Of a DNA stretch of 64,000 nucleotides, positions 44,677-53,583 are shown in pieces. The DNA is taken from NCBI RefSeq assembly GCF_013623775.1, contig NZ_JABFAM010000018.1:1-64000 (forward strand), given 5' to 3'. The notes beneath the pieces are model-generated. The model searched no databases and was not told where the DNA came from. It saw only the letters and a program-made list of their open reading frames with translations. Each line of letters starts with the position of its first letter. Position 1 is the first letter of the stretch. This DNA comes from Rufibacter sp. XAAS-G3-1. Its GTDB lineage: Bacteria; Bacteroidota; Bacteroidia; Cytophagales; Hymenobacteraceae. The position numbers were made by a program, and so were the translations under genes.

Positions 44677-46944
44677 TTATAGCTGCTGCGCTTTCAAACG
44701 CAGGCTGTTGGCAACCACTGAAACCGAACTCAGCGCCATCGCCGCCCCGGCAATCATAGGGTCCAATAAGAATCCATAGAAAGGATAGAGCAAGCCCGCT
44801 GCGATTGGAATGCCAACGAGGTTATAGATAAAAGCCCAGAATAAATTCTGCCGAATGGCATTTACGGTTAACTTAGATAACTTCAAGGCCTTCGGTAACA
44901 ATTGCAAATCAGAGGTAATGAGAGTCATCTTGGCTACGTCAATGGCTATATCCGAACCTTTCCCCATGGCAATGCTTACATCTGCCTGCGCAAGTGCCTG
45001 GGAGTCATTAATCCCGTCCCCTACCATCCCTACGACTTTGCCCTGACTTTGGAGAGCCTTTACAAAATCAGCCTTCTCGCTTGGCATTACCTCGGCTTGG
45101 AAATGCTGAATCCCCACCTGCCGGGCAACTGAAGCCGCCGTTCGGGCATTATCACCAGTCAGCATATAAACCTCGATTCCCCTTTGCTGCAGTAATTCAA
45201 TCGCCTTAGCCGATGTCTCTTTCACTTTGTCGGCAATGGCCAAGATAGCCACTGCCTTCCCCTCCTCTGCAAAATAAATCACGGTTTTAGCTGCCTCTGC
45301 CAAATTTTCTGCCAAACTGGATAGGTCACTTGAAACCGATATTTCCTCTGCAGCCATGTACTTAGGGCTGCCCACTAAGTAGAAGCGTCCATGCCAGCTT
45401 GCCTTCACCCCTTTTCCAGTTACGCTATCGAACCCATCTATCTCCACAGTTGGGACCGCGGCATCCCGCAGGTGGCGGGCTACGGCTTCCGCTAAAGGAT
45501 GCTCAGATAATTGTTCCAGGGAGAATAGTACGGACTGCAGTTCTTTGCAACGTGGGCGGGCTTCTTCCGACCAGAAAACATCTGTTACTACTGGCTTGCC
45601 TTCGGTAATGGTGCCGGTTTTATCTAGAATAACAGCATTCAGGCGGTGTGCCTGTTCCAAGCTCTCGGCATCTTTTATCAGGATACCATGTTCGGCTCCC
45701 TTCCCTACCCCTACCATGATAGCCGTGGGGGTGGCTAGACCTAAAGCGCAGGGGCAGGCAATAACCAACACCGTTACGAAAGCCAGTAACCCTTGTGAAA
45801 GGCCGTTATCACCGCCTAAAACCAGCCAAGTAACCAAAGTGACAAGAGCAAAAACAAACACAACGGGCACGAAAATCCCGGCTATTTTATCGACTAATTT
45901 CTGCACCGGGGCTTTAGAACCCTGGGCATCCTGCACTAATTTGATGATTTGAGCTAAAAGTGTCTCACTGCCCACCTTCTCAGCCGTAAACCGAAAGCTG
46001 CCTTTTTGGTTAATTGTTCCGGCAAATACTTTATCTCCCATTCTTTTGGAAACAGGCACCGGTTCCCCGCTTATCATCGATTCGTCAACATAAGAAGAAC
46101 CAGAGGAAACTTCACCGTCTACCGGTACTTTTTCGCCGGAACGCACGAGAAGAACATTTCCTTTCTGAATAGTTGAAATGGGCACTTCGCGTTCCTGGTC
46201 TCCCTCAACAAGCCAAACTGTTTTAGGCTGCAGCCCAATCAGTTTTTTTATCGCTGAAGAGGTACTGGATTTTGCCCGCTCTTCCAGCAGTTTGCCCAGC
46301 ATGATAAAAACAATGACAACCGCAGCCGCCTCAAAATAAACGTGGGGATGTAAGTTTCGCGCATGCCAAAAACCGGGATTTACTGTATTAAAAACACTAA
46401 AAGCAAAGGCAGTGCCGGTACTTAGAGCTACCAGCGTATCCATGTTGGCCTTGCCATGGCGGGCTTGCTTGAAGGCATTAACAAAGAAATTGCGTCCAAA
46501 TACAAATAGAACCGGGGCACTTAAAGCCATCATTATCCAATTGCCATAAGGCATCTCCATAAAGAACATCCCGATGACCACCACAGGCAGCGTAAGCAGG
46601 CCTGCCAAAACAGTCTTACTTTTGAGCCCCCGGTAATGGCTCTGCTGGGTTTGCTCTTGAATCTCCTGGGCATTCTCAGTATCTATTATCAAGTCATACC
46701 CGACCGACTGAAGCGCCTTTTGCATATCCGTTACCTGTACCTTTTCCGGATTATAGGTAACCTGTAAAGTCTGGGTCGCAAAGTTGACGTTGGCCTGGGT
46801 AACGCCCGGCGTACTGGCAACCATGGATTCCACACTAACCGCACAAGCTGCACAGGTCATGCCGGTAACTGGCATGGAAACCTGTGAAGCCACTCCCTTT
46901 GTTGCCAATGTTGGGGCTTGCGGAATTTGTATATCTTTTCCCAT
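44677..46944 (-). CDS. copA: P1B-1-type copper ATPase CopA (HMA, CPC motif)
   Basis: A 755-residue Cu(I)/Ag(I) exporting ATPase. It begins with one HMA domain carrying GMTCAAC (residues 28-34), then two extra membrane helices, the actuator (SGEP), the CPC motif in [15 protein letters not shown] (about 392-406), DKTGTITEG (about 440), TGDN and [14 protein letters not shown]. All catalytic motifs are intact. It is the main cytosolic copper export pump, complementary to the CPH pump. It faces the resolvase across a 401-bp gap and has a TAAATTTG box and a small palindrome upstream. Confidence 0.93.
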   Translation of the reverse strand: MGKDIQIPQAPTLATKGVASQVSMPVTGMTCAACAVSVESMVASTPGVTQANVNFATQTLQVTYNPEKVQVTDMQKALQSVGYDLIIDTENAQEIQEQTQQSHYRGLKSKTVLAGLLTLPVVVIGMFFMEMPYGNWIMMALSAPVLFVFGRNFFVNAFKQARHGKANMDTLVALSTGTAFAFSVFNTVNPGFWHARNLHPHVYFEAAAVVIVFIMLGKLLEERAKSSTSSAIKKLIGLQPKTVWLVEGDQEREVPISTIQKGNVLLVRSGEKVPVDGEVSSGSSYVDESMISGEPVPVSKRMGDKVFAGTINQKGSFRFTAEKVGSETLLAQIIKLVQDAQGSKAPVQKLVDKIAGIFVPVVFVFALVTLVTWLVLGGDNGLSQGLLAFVTVLVIACPCALGLATPTAIMVGVGKGAEHGILIKDAESLEQAHRLNAVILDKTGTITEGKPVVTDVFWSEEARPRCKELQSVLFSLEQLSEHPLAEAVARHLRDAAVPTVEIDGFDSVTGKGVKASWHGRFYLVGSPKYMAAEEISVSSDLSSLAENLAEAAKTVIYFAEEGKAVAILAIADKVKETSAKAIELLQQRGIEVYMLTGDNARTAASVARQVGIQHFQAEVMPSEKADFVKALQSQGKVVGMVGDGINDSQALAQADVSIAMGKGSDIAIDVAKMTLITSDLQLLPKALKLSKLTVNAIRQNLFWAFIYNLVGIPIAAGLLYPFYGFLLDPMIAGAAMALSSVSVVANSLRLKAQQL

Positions 46945-46970
46945 TTAGTTGTAACATTATTTCTTTAAAA

Positions 46971-46999
46971 CAAATTTACGGCTGACTTAAGTTGAAGTC
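46971..46999 (-). promoter_or_regulatory. Putative copA promoter with operator palindrome
   Basis: On the minus strand TAAATTTG matches the TAnnTTTG box. Immediately upstream GACTT-N6-AAGTC (46984-46999) is an inverted repeat located where an activator or repressor could act. It might be the target of the HMA-AraC regulator; that link is untested. Confidence 0.45.
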
Positions 47000-47193
47000 C
47001 TTATAGAATTTAGGAAAAGAGTAATATGATTTTGCGGCACCAGACAAACAACTTAGTCCGCTAGCCTACCTACCACAACCTACACCTATATATAAAGAGT
47101 GGACGATAAATTAGAATAGAAATATTTTAAAGAGAAAAGCACGCTTCATAAATCTTTTTTACATAATTATTAAAATGCGATACTTTTTTCCCT

Positions 47194-47233
47194 ATTTTAC
47201 AAATCAGGAACGTTCGTTGCTGATTTGTAAAAT
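47194..47233. repeat. Inverted repeat upstream of resolvase (candidate res site)
   Basis: ATTTTACAAATCAG (47194-47207) and CTGATTTGTAAAAT (47220-47233) are perfectly complementary with a 12-nt spacer; flanking CCCT and AGGG extend it with a small offset. About 110 bp before the resolvase start, this is the expected place for the recombination site bound by the enzyme. Confidence 0.7.
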
Positions 47234-47345
47234 GGAGGGTAACTTAGCAAAAAAGTAAAAGAAATGGGGCGGCAGGGGAGAAAAGCCATAAGTTTTGCAA
47301 TTGCAAAACAGTACCTGAAATTTCTGCCGCCACTCCTATATATAT

Positions 47346-48062
47346 ATGGAGCATCAAAAGTACATCGCCTACTACCGGGTATCGACCGCCAAGCAGGGCA
47401 GGAGCGGCCTGGGTCTGGAGGCACAGCGCGCCGCCGTTATCTCCTTCACCAAAAACCCGGACGGCATCATCCGGGAGTTCACCGAGCACGAGTCGGGCAA
47501 GAACGACGACCGACCGCTCCTGGAGCAGGCGATATTGGCGGCCAAGAAACAAAGCGCCACTTTGATCATCGCCAAACTGGACCGATTGAGCAGAGAAGTG
47601 GCCTTTCTGTTCCAGCTTAAGAAAAGGGTGGAGAAGAACAACATCAACTGGTTGTGCCTGGACATCCCGGAAATGAACACGCTCAACATCGGTATCTGGG
47701 GAACCATGGCCCAGCACGAGCGGGAGCAGATCAGCAAACGTACCAAGGTGGCGCTCCAGGCCCTGAAAGCCCGCGGCCGGGAATTAGGCAACTTGGATAA
47801 CCTGACCGACACCGGCCGAGAGCTTGGCGTGGCGGCAATTAAAAAAAAAGCTGCCTCCAATGACAACAACAGAAGGGCAGCTGAGCTGATACGCCTCTAT
47901 CGGAGGCAAAGAATGACTTGGTTAGCCATCGCCGAAAAACTGAACCAGTCCGGTTTCAAGGCAAGCAGAGGAGGGGAATTTCAGGCAGTCCAGGTCCAAC
48001 GGATTTATTTCCGGTACTGTGCCGAGGATAAAAATGAAGGATCTAATCAGAGCTTATATTAA
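47346..48062 (+). CDS. Serine recombinase (resolvase/invertase family)
   Basis: A 238-residue small serine recombinase. The N-terminal catalytic domain carries YIAYYRVSTAKQGRSGLGLE with Ser13 as the probable nucleophile, IAKLDRLSREVAFLFQL, and the AQHEREQISKRTKVAL helix. The C-terminal part has a helix-turn-helix (MTWLAIAEKLNQSGFKASRG). It would resolve plasmid dimers or cointegrates at the nearby inverted repeat. No transposase gene is next to it. Base composition of the coding region is richer in GC than its flanks, which suggests transfer from another replicon. Confidence 0.87.
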   Translation: MEHQKYIAYYRVSTAKQGRSGLGLEAQRAAVISFTKNPDGIIREFTEHESGKNDDRPLLEQAILAAKKQSATLIIAKLDRLSREVAFLFQLKKRVEKNNINWLCLDIPEMNTLNIGIWGTMAQHEREQISKRTKVALQALKARGRELGNLDNLTDTGRELGVAAIKKKAASNDNNRRAAELIRLYRRQRMTWLAIAEKLNQSGFKASRGGEFQAVQVQRIYFRYCAEDKNEGSNQSLY

Positions 48063-48350
48063 AGTGTTCACATCTATTACAATTTTTAGATGGGACGGCG
48101 GCAGGATTGCTTTGACTGGTCAGAAAAACGACATGCTTCTCGAAGAAAAGGGAGAACCACTTGGCAAGCCTAAAAATTATGTTCAACCATAGAAACAAAC
48201 ACAAAGGCCGACATCATACATTGTGAACCACAACCAAAATTTCATTGAGCGGAGAGTGGTTCCTAAACGGTATTAGAAAGATTTGCCGATGAGCGTTGGG
48301 CTCCTCTATACAACCTAAATTTAGGATTCATTCCCAAAATGAATAGTTAC
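48063..48350. other. Intergenic junction without recognised gene
   Basis: About 290 bp after the resolvase show no convincing reading frame, RNA gene or repeat. It is the probable junction between the copper island and the decayed region that precedes the fructan locus. Confidence 0.4.
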
Positions 48351-48351
48351 T

Positions 48352-48389
48352 AAAAAAGAGGGAGGATACCCGGCCTCCCTCTTTTTCAT
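48352..48389. terminator. Terminator between resolvase and decayed nucleotidase
   Basis: AAAAAAGAGGGAGG (48352-48365) pairs with CCTCCCTCTTTTT (48374-48386) with a short loop. It is symmetrical enough for both strands and ends the decayed nucleotidase reading frame at 48406. Confidence 0.8.
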
Positions 48390-48405
48390 TTAAAGCTTTT
48401 AGCTT

Positions 48406-48945
48406 CTACCTAAACACATAGTCCACATTTGGCAACTGAGATAGCACCGGCGACGCAAGGTCAAGGACCTTGGCTCTTCCGTCAACTTTAGGTGAAACAG
48501 TGCCATTTTTCTTCAGATATTCTTCCATTACATCATGAACGGTATAATCCAGCAGCTTGGGATTTTTGGCATTTGGCATGCGGCATAATAGATGGTCTGG
48601 CTCACCGGTTCTGCGACAGGCAGCCATGGTGTACTCACGCTTCAGGTCAAGCGGTTTCCCGCCCACTGTGATAGACTGTACACGCTCTCCTTTTGGTGCG
48701 TTTGCTTTGAAGGTCAGCTCCATGCCAGAGAATCTAATAACCCAACCCCCGAACTGCTCCAGCGGCTTTAGTATACCTGGCATCGGCCATGATCCTGCTA
48801 CATTAATTGTCAAAGCGCCCTATGCCTGGTCCTTGTCTAGCTCATTGATTCTGTCCTCAACCAGCCCTTTGTATCCCTACCCGTAATGGGCATTTTTTCC
48901 AAGAGCTGTTTGTTTGCCCGTCCCGTACCCGGTCCCACCTGTTGT
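48406..48945 (-). pseudogene. Decayed 5'-nucleotidase/metallophosphatase, C-terminal remnant
   Basis: The intact piece (48406-48813, 135 codons) matches the C-terminal domain of bifunctional 5'-nucleotidases: FSGMELTFKANAPKGERVQS, then DLKREYTMAACRRTGEP. Extending the frame gives family-like sequence (HYG, YKGLVEDRINELDKDQA, GALTINVAGS) but with in-frame amber stops at 48820-48822 and 48877-48879. The metallophosphatase catalytic domain is missing. It is a residue of a chromosomal-type gene cut by whatever event created this junction. Confidence 0.75.
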
Positions 48946-49272
48946 TTGATGTACTCTTACCCTTAGATTTTTAAATGGAATCTATTTTGTAAAGTGGTAC
49001 TACAATGACTTTGCTGTGCGTTCAAACCTGCAAGTTCGAAAGCCTAGGGCATTGGTTCTGCTGGTGATAGCACCAATAAAAGCGGCTGGTTTTGGTCCTC
49101 TTCTGCTTTACTAAACAGGTTCACTGTTTGTAGATGGGCCTTTAAGAAAAGCCAAAGGCAACTTTGATAAATCCGTAATAATACTTAATTTGGGTGCTAA
49201 AGTAATAGCAATTTGCTTTGCAAAAACCAATAGATTTTAAAAATGCTAGAATTGCCTTGCTTCAAAGACTAG
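48946..49272. other. Intergenic region upstream of the fructan regulator
   Basis: About 325 bp without a gene. It probably contains the promoter of the hybrid sensor (AT-rich near 49160-49250). I see no palindrome or RNA element. Confidence 0.4.
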
Positions 49273-52080
49273 ATGATAGGGAATAGGATGGTAGTTTTAA
49301 AGCAATGGATTTACATAGGACTTGTGCCCTTGGTGGTTATTCTAACTTCTTGCCACCGGGAAGTGGAGAGCAGGAGCTATACCATTGGTTTTTCTCAGTG
49401 TACAGAAGGTGATGCTTGGCGTAAAGCCATGCACAAAGAAATAGTACGGGAAGTTTCTTTCCACCCTGAACTCAGCCTGCAAATTAAAGATGGCAAGAAC
49501 AGCAGTGCCAATCAGGTTAAACACATCAGAGAATTCATAGAGCAGAAAGTAGATTTGCTCATTATCTCTCCCAATGAAACCGAACCCATAACCCCAATAG
49601 TGGAGGAAGCATTTGAGAAAGGCATTCCTGTAATTTTGGTAGATAGGAAAATCAGTTCCTCCTCCTACAGCGCCTACGTGGGGGCCGATAATTTCCAGAT
49701 CGGGAAATTGGCAGGGGAGTATGTGGCTAACCTGCTGAATGGAAAGGGCAAGATTATAGAAGTGTGGGGTTTACAGGGCTCCTCGCCGGCAATTGAGCGT
49801 CACAAGGGGTTTCTGGAAGCCATAGGCCCATACCAAGAGATACAAGTGGTGGCAGAGGTCAAAGGTGAATGGGAAAAAGTAATAGCCAAAAAACGTTTCC
49901 CCGCCGTTTACCAGCAACATTCAGACCCAGATCTGGTTTTTGCCCACAATGATGTGATGGCTTTGGGTGCCTATGAGAGCCTTAAAGGACTGAAAAAGCA
50001 GAACAGCCTGAAATTTATTGGGTTTGATGGGCTAGCCGGTCCTAATGGAGGACTGCAATTAGTGGAAGACGGTGTTTTAGACGCCACCTTCCTTTACCCT
50101 ACTGGCGGAGAGGAAATCATAAAGTTAGCTTACAACATCCTGCACAACCAGCCTTACAAAAAGGAGAATATATTAAACTCTACTGTCATTGATGGGCGCA
50201 ATGTCCACATCATGAAACAGCAGTCAGACAAAATTCTGAGCCAAGAAGTAAATATCAACCGACAGCAGCAAAGAATCAGCGAACAGGTAAAGATCTACAA
50301 CAACCAGCGTGCCCTGCTTTATGTCCTGGTCATAAGTCTTTTTATTATTATCATACTGGGAGCCTATGCGGTTTATTCCCTTTGGTTAAGACATGAGTCT
50401 AACAGGGCCTTAATGGCCAAAAACCGGGAGATCCTGGAGCAGCGCAATGAAATTGCCGAGATGGCCAAAAAAGCCGAAAAGGCAAATGAAGCCAAGCTCA
50501 AGTTCTTCACCAATGTGTCCCATGAATTCCGTACCCCTCTTACCCTCATTTTAGGTCCGGTGGAAGACGCTTTGCAAAGCAACATCTCGGTCGGGCTGAA
50601 AAAGGACATGCTTTTAGTGCGCCAGAATGCCCTACGGTTATTAAAACTGGTGAACCAACTAATGGATTTCAGGAAAGTGGAACGCAAGAAGATGCGTCTG
50701 CAGGCCACTGAAAGCGATCTGGTGAAGTTTGTGGAAGAGGTGGTTCAGTCTTTTAAGCGGCTGGCTCGCAAAAAGCAAATACACCTTAAGGTAATCTCTC
50801 GGGTGAAAGAAATCAACGTCTATTTTGATAAGGACAAGGTAGATAAGATTCTTTTTAACCTGCTGTCTAACTCTTTCAAATTCACCAAGGAAAATGGACA
50901 CATCACTGTCCTGATCGAGTTGTCTGATGACCGGAACCATGTGCTGGTGACCGTGGAAGACACCGGTAAGGGAATGACACCCAGTCAAGTGGCCAGTGCC
51001 TTTGACAGGTTTTACACCGCAGATGATAACGCCAGTTTGGGTACGGGGTTAGGGTTGGCTCTCTCCAAGGAATTTATCAAACTGCACCACGGAGAAATAT
51101 CTGTGGTAAGCAAAGAGAGGGAGGGAACACGCTTTATCTTCACCCTACCTTTGGGAAAAGAGCATCTGAAACCAGAAGAGATAATTCAGGAAACCACCCA
51201 AGAAGAGCAAAGTGCTCCTTTGACGGCAGGTGTTTTGGATGCAGATATGGAACTGTTCACCGGCACTCATGCCCAGGAAACTTCTGATATGGTGAAAGAG
51301 CATACCATTCTGGTTATAGAAGACAACAAGGAACTGCGTGAGTTCCTTGTTTCCCGGTTGTCCACAGATTTCAACGTGGTAGACGCCCCGCATGATGCCT
51401 TTGGTTTGCAGCAGGCCTTTGATACCATTCCAGACCTCATCATCTGTGATGTTAACCTACCCCAAAAAGACGGTCTGGAGGTTACTTTTCTGCTTAAGAA
51501 GGACATGAGGACTTCTCACATTCCGGTGATTCTGCTTACAGCTAAAGACACCCTTGAACAAAAGATAGACGGCATTCAGGCCGGGGCTGATTTGTATGTG
51601 ACCAAGCCTTTCAGTTTTCTGTATTTACGGGAGCGGGTGAAAGGCCTCTTGAAAAACAGAGATCTTCTCAAAGTCTACTATAACAGTGCCATTTCGGTTG
51701 ATACAAAGGTGCAAACTGCCCAGCCTAAACAACTTGATAAGAAGTTTATCAATGAAGTGGCGGCTTTAGTAGAGAGTAATTTGCAGAACCCAGACCTGAG
51801 TGTCAATGACATTTCTGAAAGCTTAGGGATGTCCAGGGTGCACGTGTATAGAAAAATGAAAGCCCTGCTGGGGTATTCGCTAAATGACTACATCGTAAAT
51901 ACCCGGCTTAAGAAAGCCCGGCACCTGTTACTCAACAGCCAAATGAATATCTCTGAAATTGCTTACGAAGTAGGCTTTTCATCGCCAGCCTATTTCTCAA
52001 CTGCCTTCAAAAACCATTTCAACATGAGCCCCTCTGATTTTAAATCAACCCGTCCGGGTAAAGAGAAGATCCTCGTTTAA
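49273..52080 (+). CDS. Hybrid two-component regulator with periplasmic sugar-binding domain (fructan HTCS)
   Basis: A 935-residue single-chain sensor-regulator. Lipobox-like LTSC (Cys27) and a periplasmic-binding-protein domain (36-315; SYTIGFSQCTEGDAWRKAMH; ILVDRKISSS) precede one membrane helix (347-370). Then come HisKA with VSHEFRTPLTLILGP (His417), HATPase (LFNLLSNSFKF, DTGKGM, GTGLGLALS, 527-598), a receiver domain (678-795, phospho-acceptor Asp726, Lys778) and an AraC HTH (825-930). The build is that of BT1754 of Bacteroides thetaiotaomicron, which binds fructose and activates a fructan locus. Its proximity to a fructokinase, SusC/D and GH32 supports the same role here. Ligand is inferred. 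Confidence 0.92.
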   Translation: MIGNRMVVLKQWIYIGLVPLVVILTSCHREVESRSYTIGFSQCTEGDAWRKAMHKEIVREVSFHPELSLQIKDGKNSSANQVKHIREFIEQKVDLLIISPNETEPITPIVEEAFEKGIPVILVDRKISSSSYSAYVGADNFQIGKLAGEYVANLLNGKGKIIEVWGLQGSSPAIERHKGFLEAIGPYQEIQVVAEVKGEWEKVIAKKRFPAVYQQHSDPDLVFAHNDVMALGAYESLKGLKKQNSLKFIGFDGLAGPNGGLQLVEDGVLDATFLYPTGGEEIIKLAYNILHNQPYKKENILNSTVIDGRNVHIMKQQSDKILSQEVNINRQQQRISEQVKIYNNQRALLYVLVISLFIIIILGAYAVYSLWLRHESNRALMAKNREILEQRNEIAEMAKKAEKANEAKLKFFTNVSHEFRTPLTLILGPVEDALQSNISVGLKKDMLLVRQNALRLLKLVNQLMDFRKVERKKMRLQATESDLVKFVEEVVQSFKRLARKKQIHLKVISRVKEINVYFDKDKVDKILFNLLSNSFKFTKENGHITVLIELSDDRNHVLVTVEDTGKGMTPSQVASAFDRFYTADDNASLGTGLGLALSKEFIKLHHGEISVVSKEREGTRFIFTLPLGKEHLKPEEIIQETTQEEQSAPLTAGVLDADMELFTGTHAQETSDMVKEHTILVIEDNKELREFLVSRLSTDFNVVDAPHDAFGLQQAFDTIPDLIICDVNLPQKDGLEVTFLLKKDMRTSHIPVILLTAKDTLEQKIDGIQAGADLYVTKPFSFLYLRERVKGLLKNRDLLKVYYNSAISVDTKVQTAQPKQLDKKFINEVAALVESNLQNPDLSVNDISESLGMSRVHVYRKMKALLGYSLNDYIVNTRLKKARHLLLNSQMNISEIAYEVGFSSPAYFSTAFKNHFNMSPSDFKSTRPGKEKILV

Positions 52081-52323
52081 GCCAATCCCTTTTATTGAGT
52101 TTCCTTTGCTAGACCTGTTTACGGGAAGAATTGTTAAAATCTGCCATTAAACAGGCCTGCTGCTAGTAGGGTACGGAGGTGGTATCCAAAGTTAACCTCT
52201 AGTAGGAGTTTAGTAGAAGCTATCTCCAAAAGGTTTAAGTGGAATCATCATACAAGCCGGGAGTATGAAAGCTTTGAAGTTTTCAGCCTTGTTCTCATGC
52301 CTTGTGTCGCGTCTTCTGTAGAA
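52081..52323. other. Non-coding stretch after the regulator
   Basis: About 240 bp after the HTCS stop with no coding signal, terminator or RNA gene that I can identify. It begins the ~1.5-kb gene-free interval before the transporter. Confidence 0.4.
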
Positions 52324-52469
52324 CCTGTTTAGGGTTTAGTTTTAACGCTGGCGCAGGCGTGAGATGGGGCGTTACGGCTTCTGTTTTGGAGCTATTTTTG
52401 AAAAAGTGGCTCCAAAACGGAGGTACCAGCGCACGCCTGCGCCAGCTGAAACAGGAAACCCCTAAACAG
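52324..52469. repeat. Composite palindromic element, about 146 bp
   Basis: Three nested inverted repeats share one centre: outer CTGTTTAGGGTTT with AAACCCCTAAACAG, middle CTGGCGCAGGCGTG (52348-52361) with CACGCCTGCGCCAG (52432-52445), and inner GTTTTGGAGC (52383-52392) with GCTCCAAAAC (52409-52418). Such dispersed palindromes (REP/MITE-like) are common in Hymenobacteraceae genomes, by my recollection. It cuts the 3' end of the decayed transposase. Confidence 0.75.
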
Positions 52470-52488
52470 CCTCGTAGTTAAAGCACCT

Positions 52489-53081
52489 GGCAAAGAACCG
52501 TTCTATTTTCCACCTTCTTTTGTAGTGCCTGAGCTTTCTGCCGTGCTGTTTATTTTGCTCTGTTTCCCCTAGGAGGGGCAACCTTTTGGACTGGCTGCGG
52601 CTTTAGGGCCTCGTCCAGCGGGCAGTATCATAGGTTTCCTCTGGGCGTTTCAGGCAGGGGGCTCCATAAAGCTCTCCTCTAGGACCTTCACCACCAGTTG
52701 TACCTCGTGGGGAGATGCTGGATTCGGCTGAGGGAGACAGTACAAAGCCACCGTGCATCTGAGACTGGCATGGTCTTGTGCCTTCCCTTCACCTAGTCTT
52801 GCTAACCGCAGAGCCCCTTTTTTAGCCAAGCAGAAGGAACCGCCAATTAATCATTCGATCAAATCCACATCGGCTCTCGCGTAGGGTCCCTTTCCAATGA
52901 CTCTACCACCCGCCGCATCACGCCCTCTTGCCGCCATTGTTAAAAAAGGGAGCTAGAGAGTCGGCAGTTGGCTCCAGTGCGTTCCCGCCTGGAGAATCCA
53001 CAAAATGCCCTCCGGCACTTTCCGTTTTTTTCGCCAGGGCCTTCCTTTTCCGTCTGCTCTTCTGGCTCCACCCAGAATCAT
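52489..53081 (-). pseudogene. Decayed IS5-family transposase
   Basis: No open frame survives, but family segments remain in different frames on the minus strand, in the right order. From an ATG at 53079-53081: MILGGARRADGKGRPWRKK, then EGILWILQAGTHWSQLP, followed by a stop. Next QWRQEGVMRRVVESLERD, then SPHEVQLVVKVLEESFM, and finally GRKLRHYKRRWKIERFFA, the C-terminal YKRRWKIERFF signature of IS5-type DDE enzymes. The pieces end at the composite palindrome. Frameshifts and stops show long decay. Confidence 0.75.
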
Positions 53082-53583
53082 AATCTTTAGCTTCTCACTG
53101 CTTTTCTGTCAACTTCATAACTTTTGAACAAACCAAAACTTTTTAAGCTCCCTATTTTTGAGATAGCTTGTGGCCATAACACCTAAAAAACTCGCACGTG
53201 CCAGGATGATAGGTGTGCCATTTTGCTCAGGTTAAGTTTAAGACAACTGTTATATGAATAAGGCATGTAAAATCAAACGCTGTTTAATCGCTAGTTTTGC
53301 CAATAATGAAAAAACAGTTCTGAGATAGATTTGATTTCTGCCTGTTTTTTCAAAAACCAGCCTTTAAATGATGAAATTTAGTTTTGGGGGTTCACTAGGC
53401 CTTTAATAAATGTATCAATATTATAACCTAGGTTATAATATTGAAAGGTAAATGAAGTGTTTTGTAATTTAAATTTCTGATTTTCAATTAGTTATTTTAA
53501 GTATCAAAATAAATACTTTTTGATCAACCAGTGAATTTGAATGGGAGAGAAGGCAGATACCTTTGAAAAAAACATTCACATTC
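53082..53583. other. Control region of the fructan operon
   Basis: About 500 bp without a gene between the decayed transposase and the MFS porter. It contains the perfect 30-bp palindrome (53415-53444) and, nearer the start, a TACTTTTTG stretch (53514-53522) that resembles a Bacteroidota -7 box with one extra base. The first part shows nothing recognisable. Confidence 0.55.
53415..53444. promoter_or_regulatory. Perfect 30-bp palindrome, candidate operator of the fructan operon
   Basis: The sequence 53415-53429 (TCAATATTATAACCT) is repeated in exact reverse complement at 53430-53444 with no spacer. It sits 140 bp before the MFS start and is the only strong symmetrical element in the control region. 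It may bind the AraC-type output domain of the regulator or a second repressor. Confidence 0.7.

Larger units (their letters stand above)
46945..47345. other. Divergent control region of copA and resolvase
   Basis: No gene is present. The minus-strand -7 candidate TAAATTTG (46971-46978, read on the other strand) precedes copA by 27 bp, with a palindrome beside it (46984-46999). The resolvase side carries an inverted repeat at 47194-47233 and a GCAATTGC palindrome at 47297-47304. Confidence 0.55.

Noticed and set aside
47244-47869. Two minus-strand frames over the resolvase
   Set aside because: Both are shadows of the resolvase coding strand; the plus-strand protein has all recombinase motifs.
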